Part shown: positions 48,525-60,400 of the stretch, one piece after another
Position numbering within the stretch: the stretch's first letter is position 1
How the letters are laid out: each line of letters opens with the position of its first letter
Assembly (NCBI GenBank): GCA_025345505.1
Contig: JANVCC010000027.1
Location: forward strand, 1,239,679 to 1,303,678
Reading direction: 5' to 3'
From: Todiramphus chloris collaris
Taxonomy: Eukaryota; Chordata; Aves; Coraciiformes; Alcedinidae
Length of the DNA: 64,000 nucleotides
The notes under the pieces: model-generated
Database searches by the model: none
Told to the model about the DNA's origin: nothing
The model's input: the letters and a program-made list of their open reading frames with translations, nothing else
Position numbers and translations under genes: made by a program

Positions 48525-48958
48525 GCATGTCCAGAAAAGGACCATGAGGCTCATGAGGGGCCCAGAGCACGAGCCCTACGAGGAGCAGCTGAGGGAGCTG
48601 GGGTTGTTTAGTCTGGAGAAGAGCAGGCTGAGGGGAGACCTTTACGCTCTTTACCACCTGAAAGGAGGTTGGATAGAGGAGGGGGACAGCATCTTCTCCC
48701 TGGTGACTTGTGACAGGAGCAGAGGGAATGGCTGCAAGCTGCACCAGGGGAGGTTTAGTCTGCATGTTAGGAAACATTTCTTCCCTGACCATTGGAGTGG
48801 TCTGCCCAGGGCAGTGGGAGAGTCCCCATCCCTGGAGGCATTTACATGGCCTGTGGACCTGGTGCTCAGGATCATGGGTTAGTGGAGAGCTTGCAGTGCT
48901 GGGTCAAGGGTTGGACTAGATGGTCTTGGTCTCTTCCAACCAAAGACATTCTGTAATA
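48525..48958 (+). mobile_element. CR1 LINE 3' fragment (second of a head-to-tail pair)
   Basis: It starts at GCATGTCCAGAAAAGGACCATGAGG and ends TTCCAACCAAAGACATTCTGTAAT. A plus-strand open frame (48505-48882) preserves the ORF2 C-terminal phrase [18 protein letters not shown]. It shares homology with the preceding copy over its 3' half. Confidence 0.95.
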
Positions 48959-50203
48959 TTACCTGCTGTGTTTTGATATGGGCCCACTTGGTGTGTGACC
49001 GGGTGAGAGCCTTGAGCTCACAAACCAACCCAAAGTCCCGATCTCGCCCCTTTGTGTGGAGTTGGGAAGTCACGCCAGCGTTCTCAGTACCGTCTTGCCT
49101 AACCGCTGACGTGTCTGTGGTGATCTTCATTTTGCCACCAGACTCTCATCTACAGCAACCAGCTTTCCAAAACAAAAACTGCCCTTCTGTTAAAGAAAGG
49201 TGATCTGATATTTAGGTTGAATGACGCCTACCATGAGTTGGAACTACTTCAGAATATTCAGTCTACAGTCATTTCCATGCATTCCCCTTTTGCGGGCAGA
49301 ACACATGTGCAACAAATTTGGTTTTGTTTGTTCTCGAGGCTGAGCCTGAGAACTCATATCCATTCTTAGATCAAGTTGCGTGTTGCTACTTTGGGTAACT
49401 ATGCACCATAAATGTCACTGTATGTATAAATCAATAACCATGTCCTGTGTATTTCTCTGCTTGATTCCTATGTGCTAGGATGTTTACAAGATGGTCAAAG
49501 TCAAATAAATTGCTGTTTTCTCTGGTAGGAATAAAAGCCTGATTGTTAACTTGGACCCTAAAAACATGGGATAGGAGTAGGATGATCCCACCACTGAGAA
49601 TAAACAAGAAGCAGGAGCAGTACAGCAATTCAAATAAAAATCCCAGTTGCAGTTTACTAAAATATAGAAGGCCTGGGGAATTATTAAAAGGCGATGTTGA
49701 GATCAACACCTATGTTCTCTCCCAGGTCATTTAATTGCTGTCCAGACATTCCTCCGATTTTGTGCTCGTGATCTTAACAAATGAAGAACCTCATCCTGTA
49801 GGTTCCTAGAGTATTTTCAAGGCCAAATTTTTCCTGCTAGTATATGTTTGTGCACCTTATAATGTGTGAAATTTGGTTCAGGCAGCTCAGTCTGAAAACC
49901 AGTTCAGTTTTGCTACACATTCTTGCCAGGTTAAGATGGAAATGGTTTGGATAACAACCATCTTTAAACAACCATGTTTTAAACATAGTTCTCGATAGCT
50001 TATAAATAAAACCAAAGCTTGATAAGCTGTGTTTTCCCAACTTCTAAGGAGAAAAGTACTTCTCAAAAGCACGTTATCAAATATTACTTAGTGGAAACCA
50101 TCTTTACAAAGTACTTTTGTGGACAAAACATAAAAAGAAGTGCTTAGTTTTAACATCATGTATTGGTAGAACTCATGGTCCTAGATATGGTGTAAAAAGC
50201 ATC
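48959..50203. other. Intronic stretch between a CR1 pair and a solo LTR
   Basis: This is AT-rich unique-looking sequence; nothing was recognised. Confidence 0.55.
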
Positions 50204-50209
50204 ACAACC

Positions 50210-50557
50210 TGTCGCTGTTTATACCGGGAGCGGAGAGATGCAGCAACACAAAATCAGTAGAGAGAGAGCCAGGAGAGGAAGAAGATGATGACACTTTATT
50301 AATTTATAACCCCAGCCCCATAGGGCGATTGGTCAGTGATCACCCATCTCCTAGGGTGATTGGCTAAAGTCCTACACCCATTTCAAAATATTGTTCCAAG
50401 GTACCATAAACAGAACTTAACAAAACACCAGGTGTTGGTCCAGCTTACAAAAAACATCCTACTGTTTCTCATAACACTGGTGAGAAAGGCAGGATTCTCA
50501 CCGAATATTGTGAGAAGCTGAGAAAATCCCTCTGCTAGCAGCTTTCCAGCATCCACA
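50210..50557 (-). mobile_element. Solo LTR of an endogenous retrovirus
   Basis: Read on the minus strand the 348-bp element starts TGTGGATGC and ends GCGACA, the TG...CA ends of an LTR. It is flanked by a perfect 6-bp target duplication, ACAACC, at 50204-50209 and 50558-50563. Inside, in LTR order, are two CCAAT boxes (ATTGG on the plus strand at 50359-50363 and 50328-50332, within a 12-bp imperfect repeat), a TATA-like TTATAAAT and an AATAAA signal (50295-50300), then a CT-rich segment. No internal retroviral genes flank it, so it is a recombined solo LTR. A 6-bp duplication is usual for beta- and gamma-type insertions in several lineages; the family is not identified. The 61-codon frame across it is not a gene. 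Confidence 0.9.
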
Positions 50558-50644
50558 ACAACCTGCAACCCTCAACCTTCCATGCATTGGTTTCAGCACA
50601 CAGAAAAGTCATGGAAATACGTTAGAAGAACGATCTTCACTTTT

Positions 50645-51004
50645 CATAGAATCACAGAATGTTAGGGGTTGTAAGGGACCTAGAAAGATCATTGAGTCCA
50701 ACCCCCCTGCCAGAGCAGGATCACCTAGACCAGGTCACACAGGAACATGTCCAAGTGGGTTTTGAACATCTCCAGGCGGGTTTTGAACGTCTCCAGAGAA
50801 GGAGACTCCCCAGCCTCCCTAGGCAGCCCGTTCCAGGCTCCATCACCCTCACAGTGAAAAAGTTTTTCCTTGTCTTTACCCTAAACCTCTTGTGCTCCAA
50901 CTTACTCCCATTGCCTCTTGTCCTAACGTTGGATGACATTGAGAAGAGTCTGGCTCCATCCTCCTTATACTCACCCTTAACATATTTATAGGCATGAATG
51001 AGTT
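50645..51004 (-). mobile_element. CR1 LINE 3' fragment
   Basis: It opens CATAGAATCACAGAATGTTAGGGG, followed by CCCCCTGCCAGAGCAGGATCACCTAGACCAGGTCACACAGG, and ends CATATTTATAGGCATGAATGAG. An internal 23-bp step is duplicated (GTTTTGAACATCTCCAGGCGG / GTTTTGAACGTCTCCAGAGAA). Confidence 0.95.
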
Positions 51005-51022
51005 TTTTTACAAGTCAAGTAA

Positions 51023-51053
51023 GCCTTGTCTTTTCAGTGCCTTGTCTTTTCAG
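51023..51053. repeat. 16-bp direct repeat, two copies
   Basis: GCCTTGTCTTTTCAGT is followed at once by GCCTTGTCTTTTCAG, lying just beyond the upstream edge of the CR1 copy. Confidence 0.9.
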
Positions 51054-53273
51054 GGTTTCCCCCTGTTGCTCTCTAGCTGGAGACATGCTCCCACAAACGT
51101 GCTGTCTGGATGGGGCGATGACCCACTTCAGGAGATGGCTTTCTCATGAAATCGGAGGTTCCTCTTAGGTGGTCAGGACTCTCCTAGCTCCTGCTCCTCA
51201 AACTGATCTCCAGGGGTATGATGTGCCCAATTGCTACTACTCAAACACTAGAGCAATTCCCTTGTCCTTCACAAACCATCTCTTACTGACCGGTGTATAA
51301 CCTCAGGTAATGAGGTAGGTTCCTAGATGGCAAATATCCAGGGTTAGTCTTTAATCTCACGGGAAAGAAGAGTGACAGAGCTTTTAAAAGATTCCCAGGT
51401 AATTCCCAGAGACATTACAACCCTCATTACAGCCATCTGAAACGCAGCAGAATTGACTGAGTTGGAGTTCCTGGAATGAAATGAGAGGCAACCTGAAACA
51501 CAGCGCACAGCCCTTCCCCAGGCAGCTGCCCTGCTGCCTCCTCAGAGAGGTGATAAATGCAGCCTCTCCATTTACTGGACAGTGTTTCATCAGACACCAA
51601 CAGCACGTGTCACTGCACATCTGCTTACCCCTTAGGTGGTCTCTCCAGCCCGTACTAATGGGGCTGCAGCAGCAGCAGGACAGGACCAGCCTCAAGCCCC
51701 TGTAAGGCTGAACTCAGGGGAGGAAAAGAAACCATCCACTGCTCCAGAAGACCTCTCCAATTTAATTCTCAGCTCAACAGCCAAGCAGTTTCTATTCTTA
51801 GACTGGTTCAGATCTCAATTTAAGACTAAACATTAGAGAACACTCACAGGTGTCAAGATTCTAAGTGGGATAGTCACACCAGAAACGGCTGCTAAATCAG
51901 CCTAGTTAAAGTCACTATTACTTCTTCTTTCCTACACTTGCCCTTAAAGGTCCCCCATGGGGACCCACCACTAGCCCTACAGACCATTAAAAGTGAGAAT
52001 CCCCAGCTAGTCATGAGCCCAGAAAACCAGCTACTCATAACCCCTAAATTCTCAACTAAAAATAATCCTCAAACTGTTTATAAACTATTTAACAGCTCAA
52101 GAATTAACTACAGAATTATCCAAACAGTTATACCACATTTATAAATATATGAATAAAATCACAAGCCCCCTTAAGCAGCTTATAAAGGAGAAAAATAACA
52201 TGGCAATTATTCACTGTAGAAAAAAAGTCTTCTGCTTCAGCTTCTACTTGTATAGCTGCAAAAATCAACAGTTCACAACCATGCTGTCTGGCGTAACTAC
52301 ATTGGAATTTACCTCTTAAAAAGCAGTGAGAATTTCTGAATTTCACTTTTGGTTCAGAAAAACAAAGAATACACACTTTTGGGGGGATCTTTACACTTAC
52401 AAAGTACAAAGCATGGACCTTAGAGAGCCCAGCCTACAGCACAGAAAGTCTGGACCGGAGGAATTGCAGGAGGTCCTGGGCAGACGACCAGGAGCCAGCT
52501 CAGGATTCAAAAATCCCTGCTTATCAGGGATGAGATCCTGCAAGCCCTCCAGTAGCTGAACTTCAGAAAAAGACAGGTACAATTAATTTCCAAGGGAAAG
52601 AGACCAAACGGTCAAGTGAATTATGCAGGGAAACCTCAGAGCACCTGAGTACCTTTTAACAAGTATAACTTGGTATCACTCATCGTGCAGATCAATTCTA
52701 TTACCTCAGCCACAGGAATTGAACAATTCCAGCTAATCCAAAAGGAGACAGTTAATTATCTACACATATTCCAATGTAAAAATCCATAAGAGTATGTGGC
52801 AATTTTTCCCAGTACTGTCAGATTTGTATTTCTTGAACTGGGTAGCTGCTAAAATTTCTCTGCTTTAGATCTGCAGCAGGAAACGTGGACTGATTTAACT
52901 TAAACTATTGAAAGTGTGAACTGTTTCCTTATTTAGCTGACAGCAGATAATAACCATAAGAACAAGCTGTAAAGTTATCTTATTTGCATGAACACCATGA
53001 GAGAGTCAATGAAAGCATTCCAGATTTACACAGTCATTGGGAAGAAGATGAAGCCCACAGTGTATCAACATTAAAAAGACTCTAATGAGGATCAAGTATT
53101 TTTGACAATTTTATTTCCAGCTAATTAGCACTGATGTTTTAGTACCGGGACCTTCCTGCACTGTATTCTGCAATAAAGAATGATTCATATCTGCATTCAA
53201 ATAAATAATTCAGCAAAGAAAGATGCAGAGGAGGGGCTTTTGTTGACAGTGCTGTCCAAGCGAAATACTTTGA

Positions 53274-53291
53274 GGGGGGCGGGGGGGGGGG
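53274..53291. repeat. Interrupted poly-G tract
   Basis: GGGGGG-C-GGGGGGGGGGG is a likely G-quadruplex former on the plus strand and is prone to sequencing error. Confidence 0.9.
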
Positions 53292-56200
53292 AATGTTAAT
53301 CATCATACACTTTTACCAGGTTGAGACTAGACCAAGAGCTGTTTACCAGCAGGCTCTGGGTAATTAGTCTTACAGGTTTCCTGTAAACTGACATGTAAGG
53401 GCCAATTTCTGGCGTGTCTCCCCACTCCCACTTCTGTAACTGGAGGAGGCATGGTTTTACAACCCAACTGGGAGACTGCGGTTACAACAGCAATGGGTTA
53501 AGTGACAACTTTGGTGAGTTCCTTGTTCTAGAGCTTAGAGGGCCTGGGGGGCTGCTGGCAGTAAGGGGGAGAGCCGTGAAGGAAGGAGGTTCTGGGCTTG
53601 CCTGATCCAGTGCCTGAAACCAGTCGGGTTCCAGGACCGTGCTCCACCCCGGGTCCTCTGCCACCCTCCCGTGCCACAGAGATTGCTGGCAGAACGTCAT
53701 GTACCTGCTGTATGAGTGCAAAAATGAACCAAATCTGCAGGAACCAGCCCAACAAAATGGGATCGCTGCACCTGGAAATGCGAGTGGCCATGTCTAAAAT
53801 TTTCTCTACACATGCAAAACTATAAAGGTTGCACGTACAAGCCTCAATATTTAATGCAGAATCTGTCAATGAAGTGACCTGAAAATACAGCAGCCACCGA
53901 GAGAGAGGGGGAGGCTTCACATCCAAAACCCAGAAACCGACTGACAGCAGTAAGCAGAAAAACCTGAAGCACTCCAGTGACTCTCGTGCACAAAACAATT
54001 ACTTCATCCAAGGTGATTTTAAGGAAGAAATGATTTCTAGGCACAGCTGCTTTCAGAAAGGGCACGGATAACAAGAGCAGAACATCAGAATGGGTTCTCT
54101 GAAGATCGCCGTGAAGCAGAGGACACTGCTGAAGTCACAGGCCATTCGAAACTCGGAAGGCCTCCACTCCTCTCGCTACTTCCCCGCACACCTCCCGAGC
54201 AGCATGGCCCAACACCACCGTTTCTACACATTTCTACCTTTCTCTTGTCCTTCCACAGCAGGTGCCCAGGCAGTTCAAACATAGTTCTGGTGAGTCCAGC
54301 CTGGTCTAGGCGGCTGGCCCATGTCACAGCCCCCCAGCTTAGAGGGGGTACGCTGTGCATCAGACAGGTGCTGCAACAACCAGCAATGCATCAGGACTCG
54401 GGACAGACTGAGGAGCACCTCTGTTTTGGAAAGTATGAAGAGGGAAAGGGAAATTCATTAGTACAGTTAATTTAAAAGGCCAATTAGAACTTTATTAGAT
54501 GAAAAGCTTCAGTGGGTTCAGTTATTTACAAGTTAACGACCATGCTATGAATTAAATTTATACTCCCCACCTCCAGAAAAAAAAAATTAACAGTATAAAC
54601 AATGAAAAAGAATCGAGTGTCGATCAAGACAGCTTGCAGTAGACTGGTGGTAGCTTCCTTTTGGTGAAGCCTTTATTACTGCCAGTTGAATGACCTGAGC
54701 TTAGACATTCTGTTTCCTTTTACCATATGTCACCTTCATCCTGCCCTCCTGGATACACGCGTGGGAAGGAGAGGGGCTGATGTGCGTTGGAAAGTTAACT
54801 CCATCAATTAATGAAAGCCTCTATTTTTACACAGCTAACTTTCACAAAGTGGGAAGTAAGAAATAAATTCTAAACCAGTAATAAAAGAATCAACAGTATT
54901 AATTAGACCTTTAATAATGAGTGACAGTAATAACCCTAGAGAATAGCTCCACTTGACGCGCGGTAAATAAAAGCTGATGCAATAGACTTGTGGGTTTGGT
55001 TCAGTCACAGATATTCACGTACCTGACCCCAGGACCTGAGCAAAGTCCTGGCACAAGTGGGAGGCCGGGTGCTGCATTTGCCTGCGGTGACCAACCCCAT
55101 TGGGTGTAAGCTCTCAGCTCCTTCCTTACTCCAGGGGAGCTGACATCAGTAGCTGGCCTGATTTCACACCAGTTTAACACATCAATAACACTTCAGTAGT
55201 GTAATTCAGCCTCCAAAACTATGCCTGGCCTTACAGGGACAGCCGGGCACAGTGAAGAATCAGGTCAGAAGAGCAATCCCAGAAGCAAGGGAGCAATTGC
55301 CTGGAGACAGAACTGCAGCAGATCCTCGTTCCCTCCTCTGCGCACCTCCCACATACCCATTTCTCCACAGAGAGAATCATCTCAGGCTGTTCATCCAGAA
55401 CAAGCCAACCCACAAAGAGAAGAAATGAAGCATTCTCCTTTGTGCTTGGCTCCACAGCATAATGAGCTCAGAGCCATCCTCTCTGCCATGGGCATATTAG
55501 CGAGCAGCTCCTGGGAAGAGGAAGAGCGGGGCTGAGACAGATCCATCATGCCCACACCTACCTGCCGCCCCAGCAGGACCAGAGCCAAGAAAGAAATGGG
55601 TTCTCCTCTAACCACTTCTCCTCCCTCCCTTATTTCCATAGCTGTCACCCTGAGCTGCTAGCCTAGACTTGTTTTTAACTGCACATCAGACTCCATCATC
55701 AACTGAACACATATAAAACAGTGCTCACACCCCTGCAGTAGGCAAGTTAGCAAACGTTGGCAATTATGGCTCACGCAGACATGAAATACAGGTACGTGGG
55801 CTTAATTAGAGCTGAAAAGATTTACAGACAAATATTTTCCTTAGAGAAAACTCATCTGAAACTGCACTTGAGACACTTGCTTGGACAGGTTCTTTGTGCT
55901 AAAAAGAGTTATCCACCCTGCACTGGGCTGGAAATCTTTCAGGAGAGCAAAGGAATCAAGAGCTCAGAACAAGCTTTAATTCCAAATGCACCACTGATGT
56001 CAAAATTCCTGTGATCCCTTGACACATTTCTTTAACGTTCCAGCTGGGATTGCAGCCAGGCCAGTACCATCCAGTTCCAGACTCGAGGAAAAGCTATTTG
56101 CACGTTCACCCTTCCACCGCACATCAGCAACGCCGATAGTTACTTTGATGGTATGTGTAACAATGAGTTAGAGCTCAAACACACACCAGCTTTCAGGAGA

Positions 56201-57459
56201 TGCTTAAACCATCCCGCATCGAGTCCGAAACCACTGAAACGTCTGTCACCTGTCCCATCAGAGGTGACTTTTACCACTCGACACAGGCTACTGCTGGGTA
56301 CCAAAACAGAAGAGAGAGCTTTTGAAACACCTTTGATCAGGGTTTTGTTTGGTTTGTATTTTTTTGTTTGTGGAAACAGCTGAAAAGCAGGAGCAGCTGG
56401 TTCCATGTCATCCTGTCCCCGCTCCTACCCCGCACGCTGAGCCACTCCAGAGGAGCGAGCTCCTCGGCTGACAGCAGAAATCCTGTAGCTCTGGCGCAGT
56501 CGGCGGCACAAGGCGAGTTTGTACGCTTGAAAATTTGGCTCGGTAAGGATTTCTCCCCCATACCGAAATGTGGTACTGGATAGCAGTTTGCTTCCTCCAG
56601 CTAAATTAAAAATCCAAAGTTAAATGTTTTAAAACAGTAAAACAGAAAATTTATTTTCTTCTTGAACAGACCCCATGTGGAAACTTCAGAAGTCTGAATC
56701 TTCATAAGCAGATTAACTTTGGCATCTCCCACCATGAAGCAGGAATATTTAAATCTAAAAATAGCAGGCTAAAGCTGTTTTAAGTTGGATAATTCAGCCA
56801 GAGGTGGCCCTCATTTCATCTAGCTCTACCTAATTTGCTACAGCTAAAACCTATTTGAGACATCCTGAACAGAAGGGACGAGCAAAGCAAAGCATTCCCC
56901 TGTCCGTAGCTTACAACTCCGCATTAAATCTTGCAAGTCACTGCACACATCCTGCCCTATCTTTGAAAGGTCACATTTGACCAAGCCATCATTAATCACG
57001 CGTCTGCACAATCTCATCAATCGCTGCAGAGATTATAGTTGCCGCTTCCTACAGCAGCACGGGAAGCTTTTTGCCCTACTACAGCTTCCCTCCAGCAAAG
57101 CCAGGCCAGACTACAGCAGAGAGGTGAAAAGCTAATGCTGGCCCGTTAGAAGAGACACAACTAGGAGGTGCCTCCTCTTGTTTTCCTACTTAAAGATCAA
57201 GGAGAATGTACAGGGGCATGGGGAGGTGGCTGTTTAATTATACAATAGCTATGGAGAGATAAGGATCTCTTTGAAGTGCTTTAACTTCTGTGCCACTTTC
57301 TCAGGTGAAAAAGGAAGAAAGATCCTCATCACTCTGAGCGCTGCCAGCTTAGATCTGGGGGAGGAGACATAGGGGAAGAGTGTCACATTGAGGAAGATAT
57401 ATATTCCAACTGATTAATAAATGTAAACACATCATTAGATTAAATAGCAGGTTAGTTTT

Positions 57460-57478
57460 CTGACAGCTAGGCTGTCAG
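57460..57478. promoter_or_regulatory. Perfect inverted repeat of TGACAG motifs
   Basis: CTGACAGC-TAG-GCTGTCAG has 8-bp perfect arms with a 3-bp centre. TGACAG is the core bound by TALE homeodomain factors (MEIS, PREP, TGIF), here in inverted arrangement, next to an ATTAGATTAAA homeobox-like sequence. Regulatory function is inferred only. Confidence 0.35.
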
Positions 57479-60400
57479 AGCAGAGAAAAGAAAGAAAGGA
57501 AGATCACAAAAACCCAAACAAGCAGCAGCTACAATGCCAGAGTTACTGGGAGCTGGCTGCTGTTCCTGTTCAAGTGGTGAGAACCCCTCCATCAGTTGGA
57601 TGCAACAGGAGATAGCCCTTCGTCATCTCCTGCAACCCTTTTGTGGCCATGGCAATTAACCCATTCCTATTTTTTTCAGCTTATGCAGAACTAGAACCTA
57701 AGTTTTTGCCACATGGTGATTCCGGCTTTCCTCTCCGGGATGAGGACCTCCATTTCTTTCCTGAGGGATTGCTTGTTTTAAGGAGGATGTTCTGGCCTGG
57801 GGTAGGTAGGCAGGTGCACCCTCCTGCTAGCTGCACAAACATCATTTTTTCATCTCTGGAAATATTTAGTAGTCAGGAGGATGAAATTTCTGCAGATGTC
57901 TTAAACCGATTGGAAGTGGAAAAACAAACAAACAAAAAAAGATAGATTTTAAATAGGTAAGTTCTAGAAGAGGGAGCTCAGAGTACAATCAATCCTTCCT
58001 TCCTTTCCTTCCTTCCTCTGAAATCCATTAGAAATGGGTATTCTCAATAGGCAAGCTATGAGCTTTAAAACAGACCTTTGGAAAAGAACCTCAAGCAAGA
58101 ACATGAAGAAATGAAATTCATTGCATTGCCTCTGTGATTTACTGAGGGATCACAAATCTGCAGCTGTGAATTTCTCTGGTCAAAACACATACTTTTCAGA
58201 CATAAGGATGGCTGAATTTGGTAAGAAATCCAGGCTGATAACCTGAGCAATGAAAGTGTCACCAAAGAAAGGAAAGGTGAACATTTTAAGCATAGTATGT
58301 GAGAGGACATAAAATTCTTCCTCTTCTGGAGGTCTTCAGGTCAGACCAAGCCATCTTCAGCTATTGCTTACAGAATTTTGGACCTTTCCATGACACAGCT
58401 ATTTTATCTTATAGACAAGATAAATGCCTATACATATTCTTAAATGAGATGTTGCTTAATTAAAGTGAGAAAGCTTTTTTATTAACTAGTCTATCATCTC
58501 TATCTGCCGCAGGACACACGTAGTGTGATTATCATGGCAATAACTTACAGTTATCTCTGTGTACTTGCAAATACTCCTTAGAGACCAATAAAAGGGCACA
58601 TGGCACAATGGCATCTCTTCAGCTGTAATCATTATTAGTGGTACCTATTAAAGAACTGAAGGCCTGTGAAAGATGAGCCCTTTCATACAGATACATGCTT
58701 TTTTGTTTCAAACAAAAGCAGTACTGCGAAAGATGGTACTTTATTCATCACTTTATAGCAAGGGTGCAGCTTTAGGAAGCAAGAGTTTTGGCAGCAAAAC
58801 TGGCTTAACAAGCTCTACCTTCCCTTTTCTTCTTCCAGGGCAATCAAGTCCCTCAGCTGAGATAATATTACAGTTTGGTTTAAAAACAAGCCTTTTATGG
58901 GGGGGGCACAGCAGAAATTTCTTCTCAGTGAACACGCTGCTCCAAGCGTGTTCTGTTCTTACCATGGAAGGTTAACTTCTAGACAGGAGAAAATGTTTCT
59001 CAGAACTATCCAATCCCACTCCAGCACCTGAGAGACAGTGACATCTGAACCCAGAATTCAATTTGGGAAAATTTAACCGAAGATCTTTGCGAGGTGTCTG
59101 GACTCAGGGAACCATGCCTGAAGGCCAAACACCCAGGTTCAGCGCCTAAACTCACATACGGGATGTGTTTTTATTCCAGGAACTGGATTAACATCCAGTG
59201 ATGGCAATGGGGATGCTCATTTCTACTCTCCTTCTGAGTGAAGAACCAGTGGGTGGAAATAACAGAACTAGTTCTAAGCAGACCTGTGGAAGTTGCTGTC
59301 TGATGCAATGATGCCATCAGTTTTGAGTCTGACATCGGCATCACAAAATTACCCCTTTACCTGCTAGATGAAAGTCTCCAACATTCATCCCAGTAGGTCA
59401 GAGGCACCCAGACCTCCCAGACAAGTTACCCTGACTCCCCTCCTGACATTACAAATACTAGATACAAACAAAGACGCTGGCTGAGGAATGCACCTTGATC
59501 GATGTCTCACATCTCACCAGAGTCCTGGGCTGTATCCTCCTTTCTCTCTGATTTAATTCTAGCAGCCAAATACCATCTCAAACAACCAGTGCCTCAGATC
59601 TCCTCCCGAGCTGTACTGAGTGGACAGGCCTTCAGAAAGGCCATTCTAATATGCAGCTGGTTTTCATCTTCCTTCAAGCTTCTGGATAGCACAGTTGTAC
59701 AAACATCAGGCAACCTTCATACCTATTGCTTTCCCAACAGGAATAACTAGGATGCGTGCGACTGGTTTTCCCATCTAGAAGACTCCTGTTAGTAGCTGCA
59801 GGACTCTACCACATGTACCTCTGTGTCTATACACAAGAGAAGAGGTCTCATCACTCCAGATGCCTGCTGCAGAAGACACCTGATGCACACAGTAACAAAA
59901 AACCTGGGATGTTAAATGTACAGTGGTTCCATACCATATTCTACCTCCCTTCACAATACATCAGCTCGGTATCGCTTCAAAACAGACCAGGATGAACAGT
60001 CTGTTAACTTCAAGCACTGATTCAAAGGTCTGTTGCCTCAAAATTTACAGCTCAACAGCTGCTCAAGAAGAACCTTATCAACTCCTTTTCATAAATCATC
60101 TACTTTTTCAAAGGGAAAGAAAAAGGAAAACTTGTTTCCAGTTTTTTCCTACAGGTTAATGGAGTTAAGAGGCTTCTGAACTTTGGTATGTCTCAGAATC
60201 CTCAATTGAGAAATGGTATCTTCACTTTATTTAGAGGAGGCACCTCCAGTATTAAAAACAAGCATGGTAAGACACGGAGGAAGGAAAACATACTCTGAAC
60301 AGAGGAAGCAGGCAAAAGGGGGAAGGAAAACAGGCTTAGTGACTTTCTCAAGGTCATATTACCTAACAGTGGCAGAGATGGACAAAAATCCCTCTCTGGA

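Noticed and set aside
50383-50568. A 61-codon minus-strand frame at the solo LTR, considered as a retroviral envelope remnant.
   Set aside because: It lies within the LTR itself (upstream regulatory part), not in an internal coding region, and resembles no known protein.
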